Positions 25,447 through 34,855 of a stretch of DNA of 64,000 nt are shown piece by piece. The position numbers were made by a program, and so were the translations under genes. Source of the DNA: Sphingobacterium pedocola. GTDB taxonomy: Bacteria; Bacteroidota; Bacteroidia; Sphingobacteriales; Sphingobacteriaceae. Location: NCBI RefSeq assembly GCF_015209965.1, contig NZ_MU158691.1, positions 442,041-506,040 on the forward strand. The letters are read 5' to 3'. Position 1 is the stretch's first letter, and each line of letters opens with the position of its first letter. The notes under the pieces were generated by a model that worked only from the letters and a program-made list of their open reading frames with translations, was not told the DNA's origin and did not search any database.

Positions 25447-26361
25447 ATGAAGGAATTTTTTCGGTATTTTGGCCTCACCCAAGCGGAACAACGTGGCTTT
25501 TTTGTTTTCATGATATCAATTGTGATTATTGTATTCTTTCCATTTACGTATAGTGTTATTCGGAAGAATGATATTCCCGAATCCTCAATCGCATACTTTC
25601 AGGATGAAAATAAAGAAAATAAGGAAGTGAGGGATACGCCTGTTGAAGAGGTTTATTCTGCTCCATTATCTACCCGGACATCGGACGAACAAATTACATA
25701 TTTTGATTTCGATCCGAATGCACTTTCGATAGAAGAGTGGCAAAAGTTAGGCTTTTCCGACAAGCAAATCTCAGTTATCAAAAATTATGAATCCAAAGGA
25801 GGACGATTTTATGTGAAGGAGGATTTGGCAAAGATATACTCGATATCTGATCGCGATTATAGACGTATAGAACCGTATATTAAAATTCAGAAAAAAGAGA
25901 GAAATAAATTTGAATATGTTGCTACAAATCGTGCAAAATCGGATAGTTTAATCTCTGCCGCCCCTTTAAGGATCGAAATAAACCAAGCGGATACCAGTGA
26001 GCTCAAAAAGTTGAAAGGGATAGGACCGGTCTTATCTGCTCGCATCGTAAAATACCGAAACGCTTTAGGAGGATTTTGTTGCATCGCACAAATTGGAGAA
26101 GTATATGGTATCACGACCGAGCTTTATGAAGAGATGGTAGATAAAATATTTCTCGAATCCCCTGCGCTACAAAAGCTAAATGTCAATCAAACAACAAAAA
26201 GCGATTTAGTAAGACACCCGTATATTTCAAACAAGGAAGCTGATCTGATTGTTAGCTATCGAGAACAGCACGGGGATTATCAAGGGGTTGATGATTTAAA
26301 AGAAATACCTGTTTTAAATGAAAATTTTTTCCGTAAAATTGAGCCATATTTACAATTCTAA
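25447..26361 (+). CDS. Membrane-anchored helix-hairpin-helix protein (ComEA-like)
   Basis: This 304-residue protein has one N-terminal membrane helix (about residues 17-36, GFFVFMISIVIIVFFPF). Three helix-hairpin-helix units follow: SIEEWQKLGFSDKQISVIKN (about 97), INQADTSELKKLKGIGPVLS (about 178) and LNVNQTTKSDLVRHPYISN (about 245). These bind the DNA phosphate backbone without sequence specificity. It is longer than ComEA and probably lies on the outer face of the inner membrane. A role in DNA uptake is inferred from the domain only. The gene is 8 bp upstream of apt. Confidence 0.88.
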   Translation: MKEFFRYFGLTQAEQRGFFVFMISIVIIVFFPFTYSVIRKNDIPESSIAYFQDENKENKEVRDTPVEEVYSAPLSTRTSDEQITYFDFDPNALSIEEWQKLGFSDKQISVIKNYESKGGRFYVKEDLAKIYSISDRDYRRIEPYIKIQKKERNKFEYVATNRAKSDSLISAAPLRIEINQADTSELKKLKGIGPVLSARIVKYRNALGGFCCIAQIGEVYGITTELYEEMVDKIFLESPALQKLNVNQTTKSDLVRHPYISNKEADLIVSYREQHGDYQGVDDLKEIPVLNENFFRKIEPYLQF

Positions 26362-26369
26362 AATATAAT

Positions 26370-26900
26370 ATGCTAGAAAAAGAACTTAAAGATGTCATCC
26401 GCGATATCCCGGATTTCCCTCAACCAGGTATAGTTTTTAAAGATATCACACCAATTTTGAAAGATCAAAGGCTGTGCAAGGAGATCGTGTTTGAATTCGC
26501 AAGACGTCTGGAAGGTATTAAAATAGACGTAATAGCAGGAATTGAAAGCAGGGGTTTTTTATTTGGGATGATGTTGGCTAACCATTTGGACATACCATTT
26601 GTACCCATACGTAAACAAGGAAAACTCCCTTATAAGACCATCTCAGAATCGTATAAATTGGAATACGGTCAGGCTACGATTGAAATTCATGAAGATGCAT
26701 TTGAGAAAGGACAAAATATTCTGATCCACGACGACCTGTTAGCTACCGGGGGCACAGTTGTGGCTGCATCGAAACTTATTGAAAAGTTGGACGGGAAGAT
26801 CGTAGGATACTCTTTTGTGATCAGTTTGGATTTTTTGCAAAGTCACGGCCGCTTGACGCGTTTCAGTGATCGTATTATTTCACTGGTTCATTATTCGTAA
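26370..26900 (+). CDS. apt: Adenine phosphoribosyltransferase
   Basis: This enzyme makes AMP from adenine and PRPP in purine salvage. The length of 176 is standard. The N-terminal FPQPGIVFKDITPILKD is diagnostic. GIESRGFLFGMMLA binds substrate, and the PRPP motif is NILIHDDLLATGGTVVA. The C-terminal FDxL-like segment is normal. It follows the HhH gene by 8 bp and may share its transcript. Confidence 0.96.
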   Translation: MLEKELKDVIRDIPDFPQPGIVFKDITPILKDQRLCKEIVFEFARRLEGIKIDVIAGIESRGFLFGMMLANHLDIPFVPIRKQGKLPYKTISESYKLEYGQATIEIHEDAFEKGQNILIHDDLLATGGTVVAASKLIEKLDGKIVGYSFVISLDFLQSHGRLTRFSDRIISLVHYS

Positions 26901-26983
26901 AGGGAATTAGATTAAAATTTTTTCCGTTATAATAGACAAATTTATTTAAGTTTAACAACAAATAAAAACATAAAACAAAGTAT

Positions 26984-27751
26984 ATGGAATGGTTATTGGA
27001 TCCTCAGGTGTGGATTTCTTTTTTGACACTTACGGTTTTAGAAATCGTATTAGGTATAGATAATATTGTATTTATATCGATTCAAAGTGCTAAATTACCC
27101 TTAGAACAGCAGAAGAAAGCGCGTCAATTAGGTTTAATTCTAGCGCTTGTAATGCGCGTTGGATTGTTGTTCTCCATCAAGTGGGTAATGGGGCTTACTG
27201 CACCATTGGTTAATTTTGCGGAACTTTTTAGTATTACCAATGAAAAGATTGTCCCATATTTAGTGTTATCGGGTAGAGATTTGATTTTGTTTATCGGTGG
27301 TTTATTTTTAATTTACAAATCCACGACCGAAATTCATCATAAAGTGGAAGGTCACGTAGAGATAGCAAACAGTAAAAGTAAGCCAATCACGTTCACCAAT
27401 GTTATCATCCAGATTCTGATTCTTGATATTGTGTTCTCCTTAGACTCTGTAATAACAGCGGTAGGTATGGTCGATCAAATAGGTGTAATGATTGCTGCTG
27501 TTATTGTCGCAGTAATAGTTATGTTAATCTCTGCAGAGTCTATTAGTAGGTTTGTAAATGATTATCCATCGGTCAAAATGTTAGCATTAGCTTTCCTATT
27601 GTTAATCGGGGTATCATTAACTGCAGAAGCATTCGATCAGCATATTCCTAAAGGATACATTTATTTTGCAATGGCATTTTCCGTGTTAGTAGAGTACTTA
27701 AATATTAGATCGGAGAAAAAAGCTTTAAAGAAGCTTGAAAAGCAAGATTAA
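26984..27751 (+). CDS. TerC family integral membrane protein
   Basis: This 255-residue protein has seven to eight membrane helices. The N-terminal FLTLTVLEIVLGIDNIVFIS and later LDIVFSLDSVITAVGM carry the paired, conserved Asp residues of TerC/Alx/YceF proteins, which are linked to metal (Mn) export during protein secretion. It is followed by a strong bidirectional terminator. Called TerC by homology; tellurite resistance should not be inferred. Confidence 0.92.
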   Translation: MEWLLDPQVWISFLTLTVLEIVLGIDNIVFISIQSAKLPLEQQKKARQLGLILALVMRVGLLFSIKWVMGLTAPLVNFAELFSITNEKIVPYLVLSGRDLILFIGGLFLIYKSTTEIHHKVEGHVEIANSKSKPITFTNVIIQILILDIVFSLDSVITAVGMVDQIGVMIAAVIVAVIVMLISAESISRFVNDYPSVKMLALAFLLLIGVSLTAEAFDQHIPKGYIYFAMAFSVLVEYLNIRSEKKALKKLEKQD

Positions 27752-27752
27752 T

Positions 27753-27786
27753 AAAAAAGATCGGTTCAGAGAACCGATCTTTTTTA
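27753..27786. terminator. Bidirectional terminator after terC
   Basis: A 15-bp perfect stem (AAAAAAGATCGGTTC and its complement) with a 4-nt loop has A-run and T-run ends. It serves both terC and the convergent lipoprotein gene. Confidence 0.92.
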
Positions 27787-28341
27787 TTAAAATTTTCCTT
27801 CTATCTTGTAATAATTTTCTCCCACAGCTTTTACGGACTGATTCTTTTCAACCGTGTAACTATCGTTTTTTCGGTATTCCAAAAACTCCGTCGTGTTATA
27901 AAGTGAATTTTTTACCTTTCTTTCGATAACGATAGCATTTGCTTTTCCATTTTCATATTGTATTTGAATACAGGAAAGGTCGAGATCAGGGTTCGTAACC
28001 GTATAGGTAACCAAGTGGTTTATACTATCAACATCCACATAGCCATCGTAAGCAGGCTTATTGATATCTATTGTTACGAAACTTGATAGTTCCGTCTCCC
28101 AGTTTTCAATTTTAATCTGCTTCACTTCAGAGATGCTGTCTTTTCTAACTGTTTTGGTAATTGTAGGATTTGTTGCTGCTAATCTTTTAATTTCAGACTG
28201 AAAAAAGGAAGGGAGGTCAAATAATTTAACCTGATCCTTTGTTGCAGTATCAGTAGACACACAAGAAAACAAAGCGGAGGAAAGAGCTAACGTTATTATT
28301 GTTCTAAACACGCTATATTTATGACGTTTATACCAAAACAT
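27787..28341 (-). CDS. Lipoprotein of unknown function
   Basis: This 184-residue lipoprotein has a basic N-terminus then lipobox LFSC (Cys27) in ALSSALFSC. The rest is a single beta-rich domain (WETELSSFVTIDINKPAYDG, VDSINHLVTYTV) with no known motif. It overlaps the 3' end of gpmI by 14 nt, so it is translated from the same transcript. Function unknown; co-occurrence with gpmI is positional only. Confidence 0.78.
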   Translation of the reverse strand: MFWYKRHKYSVFRTIITLALSSALFSCVSTDTATKDQVKLFDLPSFFQSEIKRLAATNPTITKTVRKDSISEVKQIKIENWETELSSFVTIDINKPAYDGYVDVDSINHLVTYTVTNPDLDLSCIQIQYENGKANAIVIERKVKNSLYNTTEFLEYRKNDSYTVEKNQSVKAVGENYYKIEGKF

Positions 28342-29863
28342 TTCCGTTCATTTCAGTTGGAATTTGCAAGTTCAGTAACCGCAAAACCGTCGGTGCTATA
28401 TCGCCCAACTTACCGTCTGCGATAGCATGGTAATTTTTATCTATTAAAATACAGGGTACCAAATTCGTAGTGTGTGCGGTGTTAACCGATCCATCGTTAT
28501 TGACCATAAATTCAGAATTTCCATGATCAGCCAGGATGATAAACGAATATCCGTTAGCTAATCCCGTATCTACAACTTTTTGGGTGCATTTGTCAACCGT
28601 TTCAACAGCCTTTACCACAGCATCAAATACACCAGTGTGGCCTACCATATCGGGATTTGCAAAATTAAGACAGATAAAATCCGGTTTATTGGTTTCCATA
28701 TCATTACAGATGGCTTCCGCGATGCCATACGCACTCATTTCTGGTTGCAAATCGTATGTTGCTACCTTCGGAGAAGGAATTAATAAGCGTCGCTCACCGT
28801 TGAATTCATCTTCGCGTCCTCCTGAGAAAAAGAACGTTACGTGTGGATATTTTTCGGTTTCGGCAATGCGAACCTGTGTTTTTCCTTGACTAGTAAGCGC
28901 CTCTCCTAACGTATTTGTTAGATTATCTTTTTGAAATACCACATTCACGTTCTTGAAGGTGTCGTCGTAAGAAGTCATGGTCACATAATACAAGTTTAAT
29001 GGTTGCATCTCATATGCTGGAAATGCTTCTTGCGTTAACGCGATAGTGATTTCGCGGCCTCTATCTGTCCGAAAATTATAACAAAATACAACATCTCCAT
29101 CTTCAATTGTAGCAAGAGGAGAGCCGTTAGCATCTACCATTACAATGGGCTGGATGAACTCATCCGTAATATTTGCATCATACGAATCTTGAATTGAAGC
29201 AATTAAATCTGTAGAGCGTATCCCAATTCCTTTTGTTAATAAATCGTAGGCTTGTTTTACCCGCTCCCATCGGTTGTCGCGATCCATGGCGTAATAACGG
29301 CCGATTGCAGAAGCAATTGTTCCGGTAGAGTGCGCCAAGTGATTCTGAAGACTCCTTACATAATCAATACCACCATTTGGATCTGTATCACGCCCATCCA
29401 AAAAAGAGTGAATAAAGACGTCGTCATTTGTTAAGCCAGCTTGCTGAGCGGCGTCACATAGCGCTTTTAAGTGTTCGATATGTGCATGAACACCACCATC
29501 CGATAAAAGTCCGATAAAATGAACTTTTTTCGCGTTATCTCTCGCGTATTGAAATGCATTTTGGATAACCTGATGTGTCATGAATTGCCCCTCCTGTGCG
29601 GCCTTATTGACGCGACCCAACTCCTGGTAAACAACCCGACCGGCACCCAAGTTCATATGTCCTACTTCGGAATTCCCCATCTGACCCTCGGGGAGTCCTA
29701 CGGCTTCACCTGAAGCTTCAAGTCTTGAATTTGGATATGTTGATAATAAATAATCTAAATAAGGAGTATCTGCAGCGATTACTGCGTTTGAATTATCTTC
29801 TTTTCCATAACCTAATCCATCCAGGATAAGTAATGCAACTTTTTTTTGATTTAAATTGTCCAC
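28328..29863 (-). CDS. gpmI: 2,3-bisphosphoglycerate-independent phosphoglycerate mutase
   Basis: This enzyme interconverts 3- and 2-phosphoglycerate in glycolysis, using two Mn ions. The 511-residue length is normal when GTG at 29863 (VDNLNQKKVALLILDG) is the start; an ATG 66 nt upstream would add a poor N-terminus. It belongs to the alkaline phosphatase superfamily: the metal site at LILDGLGYG, the catalytic Ser in QMGNSEVGHMNLGAG, and the late metal ligands in FANPDMVGHTG and ILADHGNSE are present. It overlaps the downstream lipoprotein gene. Confidence 0.95.
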   Translation of the reverse strand: MDNLNQKKVALLILDGLGYGKEDNSNAVIAADTPYLDYLLSTYPNSRLEASGEAVGLPEGQMGNSEVGHMNLGAGRVVYQELGRVNKAAQEGQFMTHQVIQNAFQYARDNAKKVHFIGLLSDGGVHAHIEHLKALCDAAQQAGLTNDDVFIHSFLDGRDTDPNGGIDYVRSLQNHLAHSTGTIASAIGRYYAMDRDNRWERVKQAYDLLTKGIGIRSTDLIASIQDSYDANITDEFIQPIVMVDANGSPLATIEDGDVVFCYNFRTDRGREITIALTQEAFPAYEMQPLNLYYVTMTSYDDTFKNVNVVFQKDNLTNTLGEALTSQGKTQVRIAETEKYPHVTFFFSGGREDEFNGERRLLIPSPKVATYDLQPEMSAYGIAEAICNDMETNKPDFICLNFANPDMVGHTGVFDAVVKAVETVDKCTQKVVDTGLANGYSFIILADHGNSEFMVNNDGSVNTAHTTNLVPCILIDKNYHAIADGKLGDIAPTVLRLLNLQIPTEMNGNVLV

Positions 29864-30039
29864 ACACAAATTTAGATAAAATGCTTTGCATTCACGAACA
29901 CCCAATAGAAAAAGGCACAAATTCGTCATCTCTTTCTATATACAATCGGTTTCTTGCCCCCGAGTAACTGTGGCATGATTTTTAACTTTATATAGCAAGA
30001 TAGTTTTCGCACGACTATTAAACAATTAGATATATAGTA

Positions 30040-30420
30040 ATGGGCTTGCTGAAAGTGTTTATATTCATCGTGGTTATAACCCTACAATCATTTGTCGTGG
30101 GCGATATTCATGTGGATATCTATAACGGTTTAAAAAACAACAATAGCAAAGCCCTGTCCCAACATTTTGCGACTACTTTAAGTTTATCCATAAATAAAGA
30201 AGAAAGTGTGTATTCTAAATTTCAGGCCGAATTATTGTTAAGTGATTTCTTTAGAATGAATAAAACAGTAGAATTAAAACAAGTGCAAAAGGTAAGCGGA
30301 AATTCGATTAGTAAACATTTGATTTACAATTTAAAAACCGCTAAAAAATCTTACCGCGTCTTTGTGAAGTTGATCGATAATAGAGGGGAATTTAATATTT
30401 CAGAATTGCGAATAGAATGA
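30040..30420 (+). CDS. DUF4783 exported protein
   Basis: This 126-residue protein has an N-terminal signal peptide or anchor (MGLLKVFIFIVVITLQSFVV). The SnoaL/NTF2-like short domain (IYNGLKNNNSKALSQHFATT, then KAELLLSDFF-type core) matches DUF4783. The family regularly precedes nadC in Bacteroidota; here it is 79 bp upstream of nadC. Likely a periplasmic NTF2-fold protein of unknown ligand. Confidence 0.85.
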   Translation: MGLLKVFIFIVVITLQSFVVGDIHVDIYNGLKNNNSKALSQHFATTLSLSINKEESVYSKFQAELLLSDFFRMNKTVELKQVQKVSGNSISKHLIYNLKTAKKSYRVFVKLIDNRGEFNISELRIE

Positions 30421-30499
30421 GTTGTTGATAATTTGTAAGCAATAATTTTTAGAATAAAATATATTTTATTCATCTTAGCCTAATATTTTATAGTTTGGA

Positions 30500-31357
30500 A
30501 TGAATCAAGATGTTAAAGAGAAATTAATTGAGTTTGTGAAACTTGCTCTAATAGAGGACGTTGGCGAAGGTGATCATACCTCCATGTCTACTATTGGTAA
30601 AGGTAAACATGGAGAAGCAAAACTTCTGGTGAAAGAAGATGGGTTAATTGCTGGTGTCGATGTGGCTTTGGAAATATTTAATCAAATCGATTCCGCTCTA
30701 CAAGTAGAGGTACTTATTAAAGATGGTTCTCGTGTGGTGTATGGCGATATTATATTAGTCGTAAGAGGAAGTATACATAGTATTTTAAAGGCTGAAAGAT
30801 TAGTGTTAAATGTGATGCAACGGATGTCGGGCATTGCAACACGTACTGCTACTTATGTCGATTTACTGAAGGAAACCAATACGAAGGTTTTGGATACCCG
30901 TAAAACTACACCACTTCTACGTTTTCTAGAAAAGCAAGCAGTAAAAATCGGTGGAGGGGAAAATCACCGTTTTGGTCTATATGATATGATACTTATTAAA
31001 GATAATCACGTAGATTATGCGGGCGGTATTTCTAATGCGATTCAGAATGCAACAAGTTATAAAAAAGAGTTTGGAGTAGATATACCAATCGAGGTAGAGG
31101 TTCGGAGTTTTGAAGAATTGAACCAGGTTTTGGCATGTGAAGGGGTAGAAAGGGTCATGTTTGATAATTTTACACCCGTGGATGTAAAAAAGGCGGTAGA
31201 ATTAGTTGACGGAAGGTTGATAACAGAGGCATCTGGCGGTATTACGTTAGATACCATTGGAGAGTATGCCTTAGCCGGAGTAGACTACATATCTGTGGGC
31301 GCATTAACGCATTCAGTAAAAAGCATGGACCTAAGTCTAAAGGCCAAACTAATATAA
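30500..31357 (+). CDS. nadC: Nicotinate-nucleotide pyrophosphorylase (carboxylating)
   Basis: This enzyme converts quinolinate and PRPP to nicotinate mononucleotide in de novo NAD synthesis. The length of 285 is typical. ALIEDVGEGDHTSMST is the N-terminal signature, ERLVLNVMQRMSGIATRT and KVLDTRKTTPLLRFLEKQAV form the active site, and IEVEVRSFEEL with VMFDNFTP closes the barrel. It starts an apparent run nadC-plsY-M48, with 16 bp to plsY. Confidence 0.96.
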   Translation: MNQDVKEKLIEFVKLALIEDVGEGDHTSMSTIGKGKHGEAKLLVKEDGLIAGVDVALEIFNQIDSALQVEVLIKDGSRVVYGDIILVVRGSIHSILKAERLVLNVMQRMSGIATRTATYVDLLKETNTKVLDTRKTTPLLRFLEKQAVKIGGGENHRFGLYDMILIKDNHVDYAGGISNAIQNATSYKKEFGVDIPIEVEVRSFEELNQVLACEGVERVMFDNFTPVDVKKAVELVDGRLITEASGGITLDTIGEYALAGVDYISVGALTHSVKSMDLSLKAKLI

Positions 31358-31373
31358 CACAAGAGAACGATTA

Positions 31374-32024
31374 ATGATTTCTATTTATTTAGTAGGTATT
31401 GTCATATTAGCTTATTTGTTTGGGTCGATACCTACCGCAGTGTGGTTTGGTCAGGCATTTTATAATGTCGATGTTCGAGAGTATGGCAGTGGAAATGCAG
31501 GTGCCACCAATACCTTTAGGGTGTTAGGACCCAAAGCAGGTGCCATTGTTATGTTTGTAGATATTTTTAAAGGTTGGACAGCGACTAATTTACCCTATCT
31601 TTTAGATAGCTCTATCGTGGGAAATCATAATTCACCGCATTTTGTGAATTTTCAGCTGGCCCTCGGCGTAATAGCCGTTTTAGGACATTTGTTTCCCATA
31701 TTTGCCGGTTTTAGAGGAGGGAAGGGAGTAGCGACTTTATTTGGAATGGTACTAGCTATTCATGCACCGGCCGCGCTGTGTTGTGTTTCAGTTTTTATTA
31801 TTTGTTTGCTCGTTACACATTATGTCTCGTTGAGTTCCATATTGGCAGGGTTTACTTTCCCTATAAGTGTCGCATTTATCTTTAAAACCACCGTCCCTTC
31901 CGTAATGTTATATGGGATAGCCATTTGTGCATTAATTCTTATCACGCATCAAAAGAATATTGAACGCCTGCTGAAAGGGCATGAATCCAAAATATATTTA
32001 TTTAAAAAAAAGAATCCTAAATAA
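31374..32024 (+). CDS. plsY: Acyl-phosphate:glycerol-3-phosphate acyltransferase
   Basis: This inner-membrane enzyme makes lysophosphatidate from acyl-phosphate and glycerol 3-phosphate in phospholipid synthesis. It has 216 residues and five or six membrane helices. Motif 1 is AYLFGSIPTAVWFG, motif 2 is REYGSGNAGATNTFR, and GHLFPIFAGFRGGKGVATL is motif 3. These are full PlsY hallmarks. It starts 16 bp after nadC. Confidence 0.96.
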   Translation: MISIYLVGIVILAYLFGSIPTAVWFGQAFYNVDVREYGSGNAGATNTFRVLGPKAGAIVMFVDIFKGWTATNLPYLLDSSIVGNHNSPHFVNFQLALGVIAVLGHLFPIFAGFRGGKGVATLFGMVLAIHAPAALCCVSVFIICLLVTHYVSLSSILAGFTFPISVAFIFKTTVPSVMLYGIAICALILITHQKNIERLLKGHESKIYLFKKKNPK

Positions 32025-32086
32025 TCTGTTTGGGCATTAGAATTGCATATTGTATGCAAAGAGTGATTAATGTAACAATGTATATT

Positions 32087-32890
32087 ATGAAAAGAATATT
32101 TAACTACACGGCCATGTTTCTGATTGGAGGGATATTGGCAAGTTGTGCTACTTCGGCGGTCACGGGAAGAAAATACCTCAGCTTGGTGAATGAATCCCAG
32201 TTGAATGACCAAGCAGCTTTGGCTTACAAGGAGTTTCTATCATCGTCTGAAACCAAAGTTATCACGGGTACCTCCAATGCCACCATGGTGAAGCGGGTAG
32301 GAAATAGTATTGCCTCCGCTACTAACCGATTTTTGCAAGAAAGAGGTGTTGCCGACCAATATGATTTTAACTGGGAATTTAATTTAGTACAGAGTGATGA
32401 GGTAAATGCCTGGTGTATGCCCGGAGGGAAAGTAGCCGTATATAGCGGCATCATCCCTATTACAGGTAATGAGGCAGGCTTGGCTACCGTAATGGGGCAT
32501 GAGATCGCCCATGCTATTGAAAAGCACTCGGTAGCACAAGCTTCAAACCAAATTGCACTGCAGCTGGGAGCGCAGGTACTCGGTGCTGCGTCTTCTACAA
32601 CTAATAATCGTGCTGTATCCGCTATCAATCAGTTATATGGTATCGGAGCTCCTCTAGGTATGCTGAAGTTTTCTAGAAACGATGAGCTGGCGGCTGATAA
32701 AGCAGGCTTGATCATTATGGCAATGGCAGGATATGATCCAAATGAAGCAGTGAAATTTTGGGAAAGAATGTCTTCGGCTAAATCTGGACAAGCGCCAGCC
32801 GAGTTCTTGAGTACACACCCGAGCGATGTAAGACGTATTTCTCAGCTTCAAAGCTATATTCCGGAAGCAATGAAGTACTATAAAAAATAA
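32087..32890 (+). CDS. M48 family metallopeptidase lipoprotein (BepA/YggG-like)
   Basis: This 267-residue zinc protease is a lipoprotein facing the periplasm. From the ATG at 32087 it has lipobox ILASC (Cys18); earlier in-frame starts would put 19 residues before the signal. The zinc site is VMGHEIAHAIEKH (HExxH), with the third ligand region in FSRNDELAADKAGL (the ExxxD helix). Its closest kin are small M48C proteases of outer-membrane quality control. It follows plsY and precedes a strong terminator. Confidence 0.92.
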   Translation: MKRIFNYTAMFLIGGILASCATSAVTGRKYLSLVNESQLNDQAALAYKEFLSSSETKVITGTSNATMVKRVGNSIASATNRFLQERGVADQYDFNWEFNLVQSDEVNAWCMPGGKVAVYSGIIPITGNEAGLATVMGHEIAHAIEKHSVAQASNQIALQLGAQVLGAASSTTNNRAVSAINQLYGIGAPLGMLKFSRNDELAADKAGLIIMAMAGYDPNEAVKFWERMSSAKSGQAPAEFLSTHPSDVRRISQLQSYIPEAMKYYKK

Positions 32891-32904
32891 CGGTAAAAAA
32901 AGAT

Positions 32905-32935
32905 AAAAAGAGATAGATTCGTCTATCTCTTTTTT
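32905..32935. terminator. Terminator after the M48 protease gene
   Basis: AAAAAGAGATAGA pairs with its complement around a TTCG tetraloop and ends in T6. It can act in both directions, serving the convergent DUF4342 gene too. Confidence 0.92.
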
Positions 32936-32957
32936 GTTATTTTCCTATCATAATTTA

Positions 32958-33266
32958 TTAGATATCCGTCGGTGTATTTGGGTTTTCCGTAGGCGGCGGC
33001 GTGTCACTATGATCGTTATCCTTAGGGGTGTCTGATCGTTCTACTGTAATTGTACACTCCGTCAACAAAGCTGCTAATGCGCCTATTGCAGCAAAAACGG
33101 GTAATAATACTACTCCCACAACTCCTATAGTTACCGGGAAACTCAGTATTTCTTTGCCTGCTTTGTCAGAAATTATAATTTTTCGGACATTACCCTCTGC
33201 AATGATTTCTTTTATCTTTTTGAGTAGATTCTCACCGTTGACGTTAAAAGATTCTTTGAATGACAT
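32958..33266 (-). CDS. DUF4342 small membrane protein
   Basis: This 102-residue protein has an N-terminal helical part (SFKESFNVNGENLLKKIKEI) and then KIIISDKAGKEILSFPVT. A single hydrophobic segment (VGVVLLPVFAAIGALAALL) and a polar Pro/Thr/Asp-rich tail follow. This is the DUF4342 arrangement. The extended Pro/Thr tail is unusual in composition. Function unknown. Confidence 0.82.
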   Translation of the reverse strand: MSFKESFNVNGENLLKKIKEIIAEGNVRKIIISDKAGKEILSFPVTIGVVGVVLLPVFAAIGALAALLTECTITVERSDTPKDNDHSDTPPPTENPNTPTDI

Positions 33267-33343
33267 AATTATTCTCTTTTATACTGTTAATACTCTTTTT
33301 ATAAAGTTCGTTAATTTTTATCAAAAAGTACCAAATACACGCG

Positions 33344-34510
33344 TTATTTTAACGTTATATTATCAGCAACCCATACACCCGAACTAAAACAAGCCTGCAG
33401 CAAATAACCTCCTGTGGGCGCCTCCCAATCCAGCATTTCCCCAACACAAAAAATATCCGGATATTTTTTGAGTGCCAATGAATCAGATAATTCCTCAAAT
33501 GAAACTCCCCCCGCTGTAGAGATCACTTCATCAATAGGTCGTAACGAGGTGATCTCCACCGGAAAGTTTTTAATAGCATACGCTAATCTGCGCGGATCAA
33601 TGTACGTCTCTTTGTCTAAAAATTTTAACAATTGAATAGCAGCTTGAGATAGTTTTAATCTGTTTTTAAGGATGTATGTCACATTCGTGCTATTTCCCAA
33701 CTCCTTCTCGATGGTATCTTCTGTGTAACTAGGTTTTAAATCTAAGTACAGCATGATTGGAAAAGACTGCATACGAATGAAACGATTGAGGTAGTATACC
33801 GGGGCGCCTTCAATGCCATACGATGTAAATACTATCTCACCCGTTTTTCTATGTTCTGCAAATTTTAAGTGAATATTTTTTAACACCTGGCCGGCTAGTG
33901 ATGAAAAATCACTTTTCGTATTAAAACCCGAGTTCGCTGGCTGAAGTGTGTTAATTTGAACGTCCTTTTCCAGAAATAGATCTACCCATCTGGCATCCGA
34001 ACCTGTTTTTGACCAAGAACCGCCACCCAAAGCCAAAATTAGTTTTTGATAAGGGATGCGTAGCAATGCGCCCTGATAGGAGAGGGTAACCGACTCTTCA
34101 TCAAAATCAATCATGCGATGTGCATAATGAATCTTTACCCCGGAATCGGCTAATCTCGAGAGTATAGCTTGTAATACCTGTATGGGCTTTATTCCTTTAG
34201 CAGGAAATATTTTTCCAGAACTTCCTACGAATGTAGGAATTCCAAGATTGTTTAGCCATGTTATAGTTGCTTGGTTGTCAAAATATTGTACGATTTTTTG
34301 AATTTCAATCTTATCATACCGTTGAATAAAGGTGTCAATATCTTCACTGTGTGTAAGGTTAAAACCACCATGACCAGCCACTAAAAATTTGCGTGCCGCT
34401 GCTTTATTCTGTTCATACACATGCACGTCAAATCCATTCATAGCAAGCCGTTGTGCAGCTATTAATCCGGCAGCTCCCGCTCCAATTATAACGACAGGTG
34501 GTTTCGACAT
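33344..34510 (-). CDS. NAD(P)/FAD-dependent flavoprotein, HI0933/TIGR03862 type
   Basis: This 388-residue FAD protein begins with the dinucleotide fold PPVVIIGAGAAGLIAAQRLA. It then has ARKFLVAGHGGFNLTHSED, a strong mark of the HI0933-like group, and of the TIGR03862 subfamily within it. The C-terminal ATGG-like FAD end is WEAPTGGYLLQACFSSG. The reaction is unknown for the family. It is a single gene. Confidence 0.9.
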   Translation of the reverse strand: MSKPPVVIIGAGAAGLIAAQRLAMNGFDVHVYEQNKAAARKFLVAGHGGFNLTHSEDIDTFIQRYDKIEIQKIVQYFDNQATITWLNNLGIPTFVGSSGKIFPAKGIKPIQVLQAILSRLADSGVKIHYAHRMIDFDEESVTLSYQGALLRIPYQKLILALGGGSWSKTGSDARWVDLFLEKDVQINTLQPANSGFNTKSDFSSLAGQVLKNIHLKFAEHRKTGEIVFTSYGIEGAPVYYLNRFIRMQSFPIMLYLDLKPSYTEDTIEKELGNSTNVTYILKNRLKLSQAAIQLLKFLDKETYIDPRRLAYAIKNFPVEITSLRPIDEVISTAGGVSFEELSDSLALKKYPDIFCVGEMLDWEAPTGGYLLQACFSSGVWVADNITLK

Positions 34511-34855
34511 CCGACAAAAATAGACAATTCTTTTATGACCGCCCCCAGTATCTGCTTCCTATTTTATTTATGTCGGTAATATCCATGTTCGAAGAGCACA
34601 AGCCCATATCATGTTATCAACGCGTAAAATTGGTTATAGGTTACGTAACTACGAAGGGATTTCTCTCTATGACTGAAAATGATGTGAATTAGGCTTCGAC
34701 AGATCCTTTTGTAAACATTTTTACTGGTTTCTAAAACATATGTTTCATGTTTTCCGAATTATGTCTTCCTACCTTTACTGCTGTACGATGTCGCATATAA
34801 GCGATACCCGTATTAATTATAAACTTTTGCTATAAACCTTAATGAAAATTTGCAG
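34511..34855. other. Noncoding gap upstream of the GH115 gene
   Basis: I see no gene, hairpin or repeat here that I can support. It separates the housekeeping block on the left from the more G+C-rich glucuronoxylan locus on the right. A promoter for the GH115 gene should lie near its right end, but no clear TAnnTTTG/TTTG pair is visible. Confidence 0.5.

Noticed and set aside
26984..27751. Tellurite resistance by the TerC-like protein
   Set aside because: No other ter genes are present; the TerC family is broad and linked mainly to metal homeostasis.
34498..34692. A 64-codon plus-strand frame between the flavoprotein and GH115 genes
   Set aside because: It starts inside the flavoprotein gene, has no recognisable domain, and lacks a promoter-like motif.
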